Position numbers and translations under genes: made by a program. Positions 56,477 to 64,000 of a DNA stretch of 64,000 bases are shown here, one piece after another (the stretch's first letter is position 1; each line of letters opens with the position of its first letter). The stretch is taken from the NCBI RefSeq assembly GCF_013168275.1, contig NZ_AP019547.1, positions 1,364,001 through 1,428,000 of the forward strand, in the 5' to 3' direction. The stretch is from Candidatus Nitrotoga sp. AM1P. Its GTDB lineage: Bacteria > Pseudomonadota > Gammaproteobacteria > Burkholderiales > Gallionellaceae. Under the pieces are notes generated by a model. The model was not told where the DNA came from and ran no database searches. It saw only the letters and a list, made by a program, of their open reading frames with translations.

Positions 56477-57254
56477 GATCGAAAGCGAGATCGAGGATGT
56501 CTACAGCATCCCACCAGCGGTCTTTGCCATGTAACATCACGAGCAGCACCTCGTGGCCACTTCGCTTGGCAAAGGCTACGAGACACTTGCCGGCATTGGG
56601 TGTGTAACCCGTCTTGAGGCCGATTGCGCCTTCGTAGCGACCAATCAGCGCGTTCTTGTTTACCAGTGTGTAAAACTTCTTGCCGTCTAACGTGGCAATC
56701 TGCAAGTTTTTTTGCGAGGTAATCTCGAACAATGAGGGGTGTTTAAGCAACTCATGCACCAACCGCGCAAGATCATGTGCGCTGGAATAGTGTTGGATGG
56801 CATCGTGCCCGCAGGCGTTGGTGAAATGTGTGTCGCGCATACCAAGCTCTTTTGCACGGCGATTCATTCGAGCCACAAAGCCTGCTTCACTTCCGCCCAA
56901 GTGATCGGCCAGCGCATGGCAAGCATTATTGGACGACGCGATCATCGTAGCGGCGAGCAGGTCTTGCACACGGAAGCGTTCGCCAACTTTGAATACGATA
57001 CGCGAACCAGTCTCAAGTGTAGATGCCAGGCTGACCGATGCCGCTTCTTGTAACTGTCCTTGTTCAAGAACCAGCAACGCGGTCATCAACTTGGTCAGGC
57101 TGGCAGGCGGCAAGCGGTCATTGGAACGATGTTCCCAAATGGATGCACCATCCACTTTGACGAGATAGGCGTTAGCGGCCTGTGGAAAAGGATCGGGCTG
57201 CGCCTGTGCGGCCATGATGTGGCACCACAGTAGCAGCCCGACCAGATACTTCAT
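56457..57254 (-). CDS. dacA: D-alanyl-D-alanine carboxypeptidase (PBP5/6-like)
   Basis: Periplasmic serine peptidase trimming the fifth D-Ala of peptidoglycan. Signal peptide MKYLVGLLLWCHIMAAQA; motifs ASLTKL (SxxK), ASSNNA (SxN) and LKTGYT (KTG). 265 residues against the usual ~380-400: the C-terminal PBP5 beta domain and amphipathic anchor are missing. The gene symbol is for the family; it could equally be a PbpG-like endopeptidase. Confidence 0.85.
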   Translation of the reverse strand: MKYLVGLLLWCHIMAAQAQPDPFPQAANAYLVKVDGASIWEHRSNDRLPPASLTKLMTALLVLEQGQLQEAASVSLASTLETGSRIVFKVGERFRVQDLLAATMIASSNNACHALADHLGGSEAGFVARMNRRAKELGMRDTHFTNACGHDAIQHYSSAHDLARLVHELLKHPSLFEITSQKNLQIATLDGKKFYTLVNKNALIGRYEGAIGLKTGYTPNAGKCLVAFAKRSGHEVLLVMLHGKDRWWDAVDILDLAFDHARAAP

Positions 57255-57257
57255 GCT

Positions 57258-58253
57258 TTAAAAGCCAAACATACCCTTCAATTTTTTGACACCTTCCAAC
57301 ATACCATTGACTGGGTTGTTTGCAGAAGGCGTGTCGTTGGCTGGGTTGTTCGCAGAGGGCTTGCCCAAGTCATGGGAAGCATCCGCTTCACTTGGCTTGT
57401 TGTCATCCACAACGTTTTTCATGCCGCTCATGCATGATCGAATACTCTCAGCGCTGGTCTTGCCAGTGTAGCTGCGGCCCTCGCATTCTTTGCGGCGTTT
57501 TTCCTCGCGATAAACCTTGGCTTCTGCCGGACAGTATGCAGACAGCTGCTGATAATTATTGCTGTTGAGTCCCTTGCAAATTGTCTTGGTGGTGGCAGCC
57601 ATATCCAGCTTGCACTCTTTAGCGATGGAAGCACTTTTTGATTGTTGATCATGCTGAAGTAGCAGGGCATATATTTGCGCATCTTTGGAGGCATCCTTGC
57701 GCACGTTATCGCACAATTTTTTGCGCTGGTCGGCGCAGTTGGAAAAGATGTGATCAGCACTGCCAATCCAGGCAGCCGTGCTGTCGTAAGCTGAAGTGTC
57801 ACACATTTGCGCTTTTGCTTTAACAAGCATCTCTTCCGAATCACAAGCTCCTCCAATGCGCTTGCCGCTGAAAGCCATGTTCATGTTAAAGTCTTGGCCT
57901 CCTGATTTGCCTGATAGCTGCATCTTGCCTGCATAGCTGTTGGAGGTAGCAGTTTGCTCGCCACTGCCTGTCATTACCTCCCCGTTATGGTCGCAACGTG
58001 CCTTCCACAAGACTTTATTACCGACGGTTTTGATGTCAGACATCTGGCAGTTCTTGTCGCCAGAAGTCTTTCTGGGATCGCTTTCCCCGCCTTTGGCCAA
58101 GCACACCTTCGTCGTAGTGGCGGGCATCGCGAAAGGCATGCCAGGAATTTCCATTTTGGAAGAGATTTCCCAGTATTCACCAGGTGCGGCATATGCTACA
58201 GCACCCAACATACTGATCATCATGACTAGAATGGCGGTAAAGTATTTGTTCAT
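57258..58253 (-). CDS. DUF3617-family exported protein
   Basis: 331 residues with signal peptide MNKYFTAILVMMISMLGAVAYA. The N-terminal part, GEYWEISSKMEIPGMPFAMP with VCLAKGGES and a run of Cys (CQMSD, KARCDHNG), is the DUF3617 domain. The C-terminal half repeats Cys-containing helical segments (CDNVRKDASKDAQIY, CKLDMAATTKTICKGL) and ends Asn/Pro-rich (PSANNPAND, PSANNPVNG). Function of the family is unknown. Downstream of no obvious partner, 3 bp before the carboxypeptidase start. Confidence 0.8.
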   Translation of the reverse strand: MNKYFTAILVMMISMLGAVAYAAPGEYWEISSKMEIPGMPFAMPATTTKVCLAKGGESDPRKTSGDKNCQMSDIKTVGNKVLWKARCDHNGEVMTGSGEQTATSNSYAGKMQLSGKSGGQDFNMNMAFSGKRIGGACDSEEMLVKAKAQMCDTSAYDSTAAWIGSADHIFSNCADQRKKLCDNVRKDASKDAQIYALLLQHDQQSKSASIAKECKLDMAATTKTICKGLNSNNYQQLSAYCPAEAKVYREEKRRKECEGRSYTGKTSAESIRSCMSGMKNVVDDNKPSEADASHDLGKPSANNPANDTPSANNPVNGMLEGVKKLKGMFGF

Positions 58254-58609
58254 GATCGTTCCATAAAAATGATTGGTTGCTGAAAGATTATAAATCTAAG
58301 CCTGGCTGCGCGTTGAATTTTACCCGCTTCTCAACTTACCCTGTAAGTTCAAGTTCGAAGTACAACAGCTAGAGGAAGCTTACTATAGCGCATCGCTTTT
58401 CCGAGGAATACCCTATTCTATTTGCAAAAATCAGTCTTCCAAGGAAGTGCATGAGTGAGCAAACAGGGTTTTGTCGATGTTCATTCATCGACAGCCTCCG
58501 GCAGAAAAATCGGGAGGCGACTAGACGCTCTGCGCCGTTCAAATCGTAAACATCCTTCATTGCTTGGAATTCTGAGTCCAACATGGCTTTCAGCGATTCG
58601 TCTTTTCGT
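58254..58609. other. intergenic stretch without a recognised gene
   Basis: Between gpsA and the DUF3617 gene. A minus-strand frame at 58369-58583 (71 codons from an ATG) lacks a ribosome site and any recognisable domain, so it was not called. No terminator with a U-tract was found. Confidence 0.45.
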
Positions 58610-59614
58610 TTAACCGGGCAGCAATGAGTTAAATTCGGAGTTGGGTGCACGATTGAGTAATGCCTCGACCGCGCTCGCTGCCGGAACCTGCTCATACAGT
58701 ACGCTGTAAACCGCCGCACAAATCGGCATGTCTACACCCAGGCGTTGCGCCAGGTGGTGCACTTCTCTCACGGTATACACTCCCTCCGCCACGTGACCCA
58801 GTTGGCTCAGGATGTCCGGCAACGCCTGCTGTTGTGCCAGCAAAATACCTACCTGTCGGTTACGAGACAAATCTCCGGTGCAAGTCAAAATTAAATCGCC
58901 GGCGCCAGACAACCCGCTCAAAGTTTCCGCACGCACACCCATTTTTAATCCCAGTCTGGTCATTTCTGCCAAGCCGCGCGTAATCAACCCGGCACGTGCA
59001 TTTTGCCCATAACCCATGCCTTCGGCGATGCCAGCGGCAATAGCCAGCACGTTCTTGACAGCGCCACCCACCTCTACACCCATCACATCGGTGCTCGAGT
59101 AGATACGCAAGGACGAATGATGCAAGGATTGCGCCACCTGCTTGGCAAATTCTCCATCACTAGATGCCAAAATCAGAGCCGTGGGAAGCCTACGCGCCAC
59201 TTCTAAAGCGAAACTCGGCCCGGACAGCACGCCACAAGAGAAATTTTGCGGTAAGATTTCTGCGGCCACTTGATGCGGCAGCTGTGTGGTACCCGCCTCG
59301 AAGCCCTTGCACGCCCAGATTACCGGGATTGGTATGGAAATTGTCGCGATCTTCTGTAGCGTGGCACGCAGTGCAGCAATGGGCACAGCAACCAATATTA
59401 ATTCCGCACTCGTGAATGCGGCATGCAAGTCAGCAGTAAGGTTCAGCTCCTGCGGCAATGGAATTTCCGGCAGATAACGCTGATTGTAGCCGGTGGCACG
59501 CATTGCTTCGATTTGTGCCGCATCGCACGCCCACAATGTGACGCGATGACGCGCAGACAAATTGATAGCCAGCGCACTGCCCCATGCGCCAGCACCCAGT
59601 ATAGTAATGTTCAT
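58610..59614 (-). CDS. gpsA: glycerol-3-phosphate dehydrogenase [NAD(P)+]
   Basis: Makes sn-glycerol-3-phosphate for phospholipids. NAD loop ITILGAGAWGSALA, active-site Lys in GGAVKNVLAIAAGIAEGMG and the GDLILTCTGDLSRNRQVG stretch. 334 residues, typical. Followed upstream by the SH3 protein, SecB and glutaredoxin genes on the same strand, the usual secB-gpsA neighbourhood. Confidence 0.96.
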   Translation of the reverse strand: MNITILGAGAWGSALAINLSARHRVTLWACDAAQIEAMRATGYNQRYLPEIPLPQELNLTADLHAAFTSAELILVAVPIAALRATLQKIATISIPIPVIWACKGFEAGTTQLPHQVAAEILPQNFSCGVLSGPSFALEVARRLPTALILASSDGEFAKQVAQSLHHSSLRIYSSTDVMGVEVGGAVKNVLAIAAGIAEGMGYGQNARAGLITRGLAEMTRLGLKMGVRAETLSGLSGAGDLILTCTGDLSRNRQVGILLAQQQALPDILSQLGHVAEGVYTVREVHHLAQRLGVDMPICAAVYSVLYEQVPAASAVEALLNRAPNSEFNSLLPG

Positions 59615-59633
59615 CTTATAAAGAAACGGATGG

Positions 59634-60086
59634 CTAATCGCCCCACACTTCGGTTGCCCTCACATAGCCCATCATGCCATCCGGGTGACGTACTTTGACC
59701 CAACCATTGCCCGAGCTTTCCAACCATTCCAGCGCTACTTGCTGACGTGTATTAAACGCTACCGGTGCATCCGTCTCTGCCGACTGATACACCGTGGCAA
59801 GTGGTGTCATCACTGCCACATAGCGCTTGCTGTTTAAGGCTTGTTTTTCTATCCAAGCCAAACTACCGGAGCTGTCACGTACTTTAACCCAATCATCCAG
59901 GCTAACTACCTGCTCCAACGGCAAGTAACGGTTAACCACAAAGATTTTTTTTGCTTTAAGCGAGGGCGCATCATAAAGAATGGCGGAACTGACCGCGACA
60001 GACGCATAGTCCAGCGCATGCGCGGAACCTGCTGCTGTAACTAAAGCAATAAACAGGGTTAAAGTAACAGACAATTTCATTTTCAA
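59634..60086 (-). CDS. periplasmic SH3-domain protein
   Basis: 150 residues with signal peptide MKMKLSVTLTLFIALVTAAGSAHA and one or two bacterial SH3-like units (VNRYLPLEQVVSLDDWVKVRDSSG, then VALEWLESSGNGWVKVRHPDG). SH3b domains bind peptidoglycan or other wall parts. The gene overlaps secB by 4 bp (ATGA) and runs in the gpsA-secB operon. Confidence 0.85.
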   Translation of the reverse strand: MKMKLSVTLTLFIALVTAAGSAHALDYASVAVSSAILYDAPSLKAKKIFVVNRYLPLEQVVSLDDWVKVRDSSGSLAWIEKQALNSKRYVAVMTPLATVYQSAETDAPVAFNTRQQVALEWLESSGNGWVKVRHPDGMMGYVRATEVWGD

Positions 60087-60565
60087 TGCTGGGTATTCGT
60101 TGCGGCCTGTGCCTGTGCTAGCTGCTGTTTCTGCTGCTGGTACAACGCTTCGAAATTGATCGGATTGAGCAACACGGGCGTAAACCCGGCGTGAATCGCC
60201 ATATTGGATACCACTTCCCGAAGATAGGGATAAAGAATATTAGGGCAGATGATCGCCAACACCGACTCCAGCTCGTCCGGTGGCAAATTGCGCACTTGGA
60301 AAATACCGGCCTGTTTGGCCTCGATCAGGAACATCACTTTGTCCTTTTCCGGTAGCTTGGCGGTAACTGTAACAGTGACGGTTACTTCATATAGGCCCTC
60401 TTCCATAAAATGACTCTGAGTATTTAATTGCAGCTCAATATTCGGATTTTCGCGTTCCAAAAAAATACTCGGCGCATTAGGGCTTTCCAGCGACAGGTCT
60501 TTCACATACAGTTTCTCGATATTGAATAGGGGTTGTTGCTGTTCGGATGCGGCTTCTTCACTCAT
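60083..60565 (-). CDS. secB: protein-export chaperone SecB
   Basis: Tetrameric chaperone delivering unfolded preproteins to SecA. LYVKDLSLESPNAPSIF, LNTQSHFMEEGLYEVTVTV, YPYLREVVSNMAIHAGFTPVLLNPINFEALY with the SecA-binding acidic and hydrophobic features. 160 residues; Gln-rich tail. Follows grxC by 23 bp. Confidence 0.96.
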   Translation of the reverse strand: MSEEAASEQQQPLFNIEKLYVKDLSLESPNAPSIFLERENPNIELQLNTQSHFMEEGLYEVTVTVTVTAKLPEKDKVMFLIEAKQAGIFQVRNLPPDELESVLAIICPNILYPYLREVVSNMAIHAGFTPVLLNPINFEALYQQQKQQLAQAQAATNTQH

Positions 60566-60588
60566 TAGATTTATCCTTCATTTTTAAA

Positions 60589-60846
60589 TTAACTATTCAA
60601 TAACTGACTTAATTCACCACTATGCTCCAACGCCACCAAGTTATCGTAAGTACCAACAAGGCGTGTGCCTATGTAAATTTGCGGCACGGTGCGACACCCG
60701 GTAATTTCCATCATTAGCCGACGTTGCTCCGGTTGCAGATCCACACGTATTTTTTCAATTTCCGTTACACCTCGGGCGCGCAACAGCCGCTCGGCCAGCA
60801 CGCAATACGGACATACTGCAGTGCAATACATTAATACCTTGGGCAT
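60589..60846 (-). CDS. grxC: glutaredoxin 3
   Basis: Disulphide reductase with active site CPYC in MYCTAVCPYCVLAERLL, then CRTVPQIYIGTRLVGTYDNLVALEHSG containing the cis-Pro and glutathione site. 85 residues from the ATG at 60846; the frame extends to 60882 but that would overlap the rhodanese gene more. Starts 3 bp after the rhodanese stop. Confidence 0.95.
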   Translation of the reverse strand: MPKVLMYCTAVCPYCVLAERLLRARGVTEIEKIRVDLQPEQRRLMMEITGCRTVPQIYIGTRLVGTYDNLVALEHSGELSQLLNS

Positions 60847-60848
60847 CG

Positions 60849-61259
60849 CTATTTTTTCAATGGCAAGCCAGCCTTTTGCCAAGCCGACACGCCACCCACC
60901 AAATTATACGCCAACTCAAATCCATGCTTGTTTAGCAGCACACATGCTGCAGATGAGCGTAGACCACTGCTGTCCATCACTACGATGGGTTGCGTACGAT
61001 AGCGTTCTAATTCTCCAATGCTCTCATCAAGCTTGCCAAACGGAATTTGTTTCGCATTCAGGACATGCCCGGCATTAAATTCTGCCGCTTCGCGCACGTC
61101 CAGAACTAATGCATTCTTGTAGTTGATCAGTTGCAGAGCGGCAGCACTGCTGACTTCTTTTACTCCACGTATGCTGTTGCCAATAAACGACCATAGCAAC
61201 ATCAATCCGCTACTTACCGCCACTAAAATCATCCAGATATTATCTTGCATGAACTGCAT
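60849..61259 (-). CDS. membrane-anchored rhodanese-like protein lacking the catalytic Cys
   Basis: One N-terminal membrane helix (MILVAVSSGLMLLWSFIG) and a rhodanese fold (ALVLDVREAAEFNAGHVLNAKQIP). The loop normally reading C-x-S-G-x-R-S is DSSGLRSS here, so the thiolate that carries sulfur is replaced by Asp. 136 residues. The start at 61259 follows GAGGAGCGGCAGC. It overlaps the O-antigen ligase gene by 20 bp and sits in the grxC-secB operon, where YibN-like proteins commonly lie. Confidence 0.88.
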   Translation of the reverse strand: MQFMQDNIWMILVAVSSGLMLLWSFIGNSIRGVKEVSSAAALQLINYKNALVLDVREAAEFNAGHVLNAKQIPFGKLDESIGELERYRTQPIVVMDSSGLRSSAACVLLNKHGFELAYNLVGGVSAWQKAGLPLKK

Positions 61260-62991
61260 GCTGCCGCTCCTCGTATTTTTGGAGGGCAAATTCTAGCAGA
61301 GCAGCGAAGTTCTCGGGGTTTTTCTGTGCCAACGCACTCAATTCTTTACACATCGCCTGGAAATCATCGGGATATGACCAGATAGCACGTTCCATCTGCA
61401 ATTGTGCCGCCGCCTGCTCACCGGACAGCGCCATCAGCAACGCCTCGCGATACACCACTAAACTAATCGGTGCAAAAGACATCACTCTCTCATTCAATAT
61501 ACGCTTGTCAGCGGAATAGTCGGCCACCCCCTTGATCCTGCCACTCCTGAACAAATCAAAGTAAGGACCCAGCGGGGTTTGCACATCTGCCACCGTTAAA
61601 TTCTCACGCCAAAAATACCCGTCTTTACTTACGCCCTGCCCCAGTCCCCTTAGCATTTCCAGATTACGGTAGCTCTGCAACATGTGCACTAAAGAGAACG
61701 CCCCCAACAACAGTATGGCCACCAGCGCCAAGCGTCCCATACCGCGTAATTTCAAGCGATAAATGGTGGTATCCAGCATGCCCAGAGTAAGCGCCGCCAC
61801 CCCAAGAAAATAGGCATACCATAACGGATATTCCAACAGGCTGTGTATAGCCAACACGCCAAGCAAGGCGTATCCCCACCAATGGTAAACGGTACGCTGT
61901 GAACGACCACATTGAATTAGCCACATCGCCAGCATACCCAACAGGATAAGCAAGCCAGCCAAGCCCATTTCTGCGGCAATCTGCAATACCAATGAATGCG
62001 CATTATTATATAGACCGACAATGCTGGTGTTCTGCAAAACCGGGCCGAGCTGAAAATGTTGCCATGCGAACTGGCCAAAACCCGCCCCCAGCAGAGGAAA
62101 CTGGGTAAATATTTGCCATCCTTCTCGCCACAAATACAACCGGATGCTGCCGCCAGTCCCTTCACCAAACAGACGCCGCATCGTGGTAATACTACCAGCC
62201 GCTCCTTCCAGCCAAGGAATTTGCACCACTCCATGCATCAAACCGAAGCCCAGCAACAGCAACAAGGTATAACGCAAAAGGGGTAAACAAGACTTATCGC
62301 TACGCTGCCACAGCCAGGCCATGCCCGTCATAAGCAGCAAATACAACCAGACGCTACGCGAGCCGCTCAATACCAGAACAAATAGTAGCGGCATGGCCAA
62401 CAGCGCAACATACCGTACGCGTAGCAGGCCGCGCATGTGCAGCAAACCCAATGAGATTAATCCCAGTGTAATGTAGTTGGCGAAATGGTTGGGCTGAGCC
62501 ACATTGCCATAGACGGCTACGGAAATCTTGACGGTAACCACGGCATCCAAAAAAGTATGCCAGCGATAATGTTGCAATATGCCGGCCAGAGCATTGAGTT
62601 CAGCCCCCACCAGCAGAAATGAAGCCAGCGCTGTCACCAATGCAGGCAAACCAAATTCCTCACGCAGGCGTTGACCGAGCATCATGAGTAGCGCCGCCCA
62701 TAGCAAGTACAGAGCGAGTAACAAAATCTGATCAAAGTAGCTCACCCTGCCCAGCACAAACTGCATCATGCCTAACAGTAACAGCCCTATGGGCAACAAA
62801 ACGATGAGTGGAAGTTGCGGTTGTAGCCAATAACGTTTTGTCATCAGCAAAGGCATGGCGCATAGCCCAAGAACAGCGGCACTCCATTCCTGATAAAACG
62901 TAGTGAGCGGATAGGCATGGTAATAATACAAAAACGGCAACACCCACATTAACCCGGCGAATGCCAGGCTAATGTGGGCGATACTGGGCAA
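61240..62991 (-). CDS. O-antigen ligase / PglL-type O-oligosaccharyltransferase
   Basis: The 583-residue protein has about twelve membrane helices and the Wzy_C region with WREGWQIFTQFPLLGAGFGQFAWQ, the conserved loop that contacts the lipid-linked glycan, followed by HSLLEYPLWYAYF with the catalytic-loop His. A C-terminal soluble part (MERAIWSYPDDFQAMCKEL) resembles DUF3366. This layout is that of PglL enzymes that put oligosaccharides on pilins or other proteins; a WaaL role is possible. Acts at the periplasmic face. Confidence 0.85.
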   Translation of the reverse strand: MPSIAHISLAFAGLMWVLPFLYYYHAYPLTTFYQEWSAAVLGLCAMPLLMTKRYWLQPQLPLIVLLPIGLLLLGMMQFVLGRVSYFDQILLLALYLLWAALLMMLGQRLREEFGLPALVTALASFLLVGAELNALAGILQHYRWHTFLDAVVTVKISVAVYGNVAQPNHFANYITLGLISLGLLHMRGLLRVRYVALLAMPLLFVLVLSGSRSVWLYLLLMTGMAWLWQRSDKSCLPLLRYTLLLLLGFGLMHGVVQIPWLEGAAGSITTMRRLFGEGTGGSIRLYLWREGWQIFTQFPLLGAGFGQFAWQHFQLGPVLQNTSIVGLYNNAHSLVLQIAAEMGLAGLLILLGMLAMWLIQCGRSQRTVYHWWGYALLGVLAIHSLLEYPLWYAYFLGVAALTLGMLDTTIYRLKLRGMGRLALVAILLLGAFSLVHMLQSYRNLEMLRGLGQGVSKDGYFWRENLTVADVQTPLGPYFDLFRSGRIKGVADYSADKRILNERVMSFAPISLVVYREALLMALSGEQAAAQLQMERAIWSYPDDFQAMCKELSALAQKNPENFAALLEFALQKYEERQHAVHAR

Positions 62992-63051
62992 ACGATCTCC
63001 TCATTCTCTATTTAATGGATGGCATAACGAACAGAATATAAAAAAGAGGGG

Positions 63052-63918
63052 CTAAGGTTTGATGCGATAAAATCGCGTCTCCAGCGTTTTCCCTTTTACA
63101 TCTTCTAAGCGAGCATTCATGGCAAGCCCCAACTTTTCTAATCGGTCATCTGGATGAGGATGTGTTTTGAACAGCAGTGCCACACTGCCGTCATCTTTGG
63201 AAAAATGACCTATTTGCTGTAGCACTTCGGGCAACGCAAAGGCATCATAACCGGCGCGCGCGGCAAGCACCACCGCGATGCGGTCAGCCTCAAACTCAGC
63301 ATTTTTGTCGAGCGAACGTGCCACAATTTCCGCACCGTTACCAATCAGTTTCTGTACTTTGTCATTACCGCCGACCTGCTTGGAAATTAATTTTCCGCCC
63401 AAATCTATCAGGCTGCTTTTCTGTAAAATTTTTAAATGATGCTTACGGATGACATGGCCGATTTCGTGCCCCAGCACACCGGCCAGCTCTGCCTCATTTT
63501 GCAATAAGCTATACAGCCCGCGAGTCAGGAAAATATAACCTCCCGGTGCGGCAAAAGCATTGACATCACTCGATTCAATCACACCGAAATGCCAGGCCAA
63601 ATCGGGACGCTCGCTTTGATTTGCCACCCAACGCCCGACATTATTGACATAATTCTGCAAGCTCTGGTCTTTGACAAGCGCGGATGCACCCAGCAAGTTG
63701 CCCGCAATTTGTCGCCCTATTGTAATTTCTTCTTCCTGCGAAATTCCGACAAGCCCTAACAATGCACTACTCGTTGCGGCGTCAGATTTTTCTTCAATCT
63801 TTTTTTGCACGCCATCCTTAAGTATTTTCTTGAATTCCTCCTCGAAATAAAAGCTCCAGGCAGCACTACAAAGCAGCGTCAATATCGTAACCGACAAGTA
63901 TTTCATTATCGCTTTCAT
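63052..63918 (-). CDS. M48-family metalloprotease
   Basis: 288 residues with signal peptide MKAIMKYLSVTILTLLCSAAWS, zinc site HEIGHVIRKHH (HExxH), and a distal Glu in NAEFEADRIAV. Preceded by GRQIAGNLLGASALVKDQSLQNYVNNVG and VNAFAAPGGYIFLTRGLYSLL, typical of BepA/LoiP-type proteases that degrade misassembled outer-membrane proteins. The TPR part of BepA is absent; it is closer to LoiP/YggG. Confidence 0.9.
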   Translation of the reverse strand: MKAIMKYLSVTILTLLCSAAWSFYFEEEFKKILKDGVQKKIEEKSDAATSSALLGLVGISQEEEITIGRQIAGNLLGASALVKDQSLQNYVNNVGRWVANQSERPDLAWHFGVIESSDVNAFAAPGGYIFLTRGLYSLLQNEAELAGVLGHEIGHVIRKHHLKILQKSSLIDLGGKLISKQVGGNDKVQKLIGNGAEIVARSLDKNAEFEADRIAVVLAARAGYDAFALPEVLQQIGHFSKDDGSVALLFKTHPHPDDRLEKLGLAMNARLEDVKGKTLETRFYRIKP

Positions 63919-64000
63919 CAGAGCGATCCTTTATTCTGGGGAGACATCTGGGGGAGGAAGGTAATCGAACTTACGCGCAACCAGCTTCCCTTGAGTGGCG

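Noticed and set aside
58369..58719. 116-codon frame overlapping the 3' end of gpsA
   Set aside because: Overlaps an essential gene by ~110 bp, has no ribosome site and no domain.
63950..63995. tRNA-like T-loop (minus strand TTCGATT) at the right edge of the window
   Set aside because: The bases around the loop do not pair as a T-stem, and the rest of the gene lies outside the window. Not enough to call a tRNA or tmRNA.

Overview
The window reads as chromosomal DNA of a betaproteobacterium. The conserved blocks (folK-folB, petABC, serS-rarA-lolA-ftsK, bioB-F-H-C, comF-trmL, gpsA-SH3-secB-grxC-rhodanese, PglL-type ligase) and the protein sequences look most like the Nitrosomonadales/Gallionellaceae; that placement is inference from memory of gene content, not a search. 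Most housekeeping genes lie on the minus strand.

Layout. 1-2.0 kb: folate genes and a FAD-dependent reductase. 2.3-3.1 kb: a wrecked IS1595-type transposase. 3.3-5.75 kb: petABC, the cytochrome bc1 complex. 5.97-10.4 kb: a gene graveyard holding an IS5 fragment joined to a glycoside hydrolase 15 (glucoamylase) fragment, an IS630 remnant, a cytochrome-b/molybdopterin-oxidoreductase-type pseudogene cut off by a 722-bp IS1595-type element with 23-bp inverted ends, a small secreted Gly/Ser-rich protein, and the first ~75 codons of a chemotaxis receptor. 10.5-12.4 kb: a DUF262/DUF1524 (GmrSD-like) nuclease.

About 12.5-30.8 kb is a genomic island beside tRNA-Ser(CGA) (30814-30903). A P4-type integrase lies next to the 3' end of the tRNA. 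GTTACCAC repeats beside the integrase recur at 12584-12605, near the far end. Inward from the integrase come a hypothetical gene, a possible 42-codon gene with an AUC start, an AlpA-like regulator, a small HTH protein, and a ~2,400-residue polyvalent protein (zeta-like P-loop, two metallopeptidase-like domains, ADP-ribosyltransferase-like domain, nuclease-like domains). The polyvalent gene is fused by deletion to the 3' part of a type I DNA methylase, followed by a frameshifted specificity subunit. Then come a DUF1778/GNAT toxin-antitoxin pair and a compact divergent module: leftward an XRE regulator, an unknown protein, a sirtuin, a polyvalent-type domain protein and a small protein in tight overlap, ending at a clear terminator; rightward an RSH-type HD hydrolase and a SLOG-like (YpsA/molybdenum-carrier) protein. 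This sirtuin/SLOG/alarmone-hydrolase module is the best candidate for an undescribed system.

From 30.9 kb the chromosome resumes: mltF, serS, rarA, lolA, ftsK, bioD, a CsgG-like lipoprotein with a G9 tract at its ribosome site, two unknown membrane proteins, a GH13 enzyme, bioC-H-F-B, divergent comF-trmL, three hypotheticals, a REP/RAYT cluster with a 283-bp partial duplication, an IS110 element, and an envelope/secretion block (TPR membrane protein, D-Ala-D-Ala carboxypeptidase, DUF3617 protein, gpsA, SH3 protein, secB, grxC, a rhodanese lacking its cysteine, an O-antigen ligase and an M48 protease).
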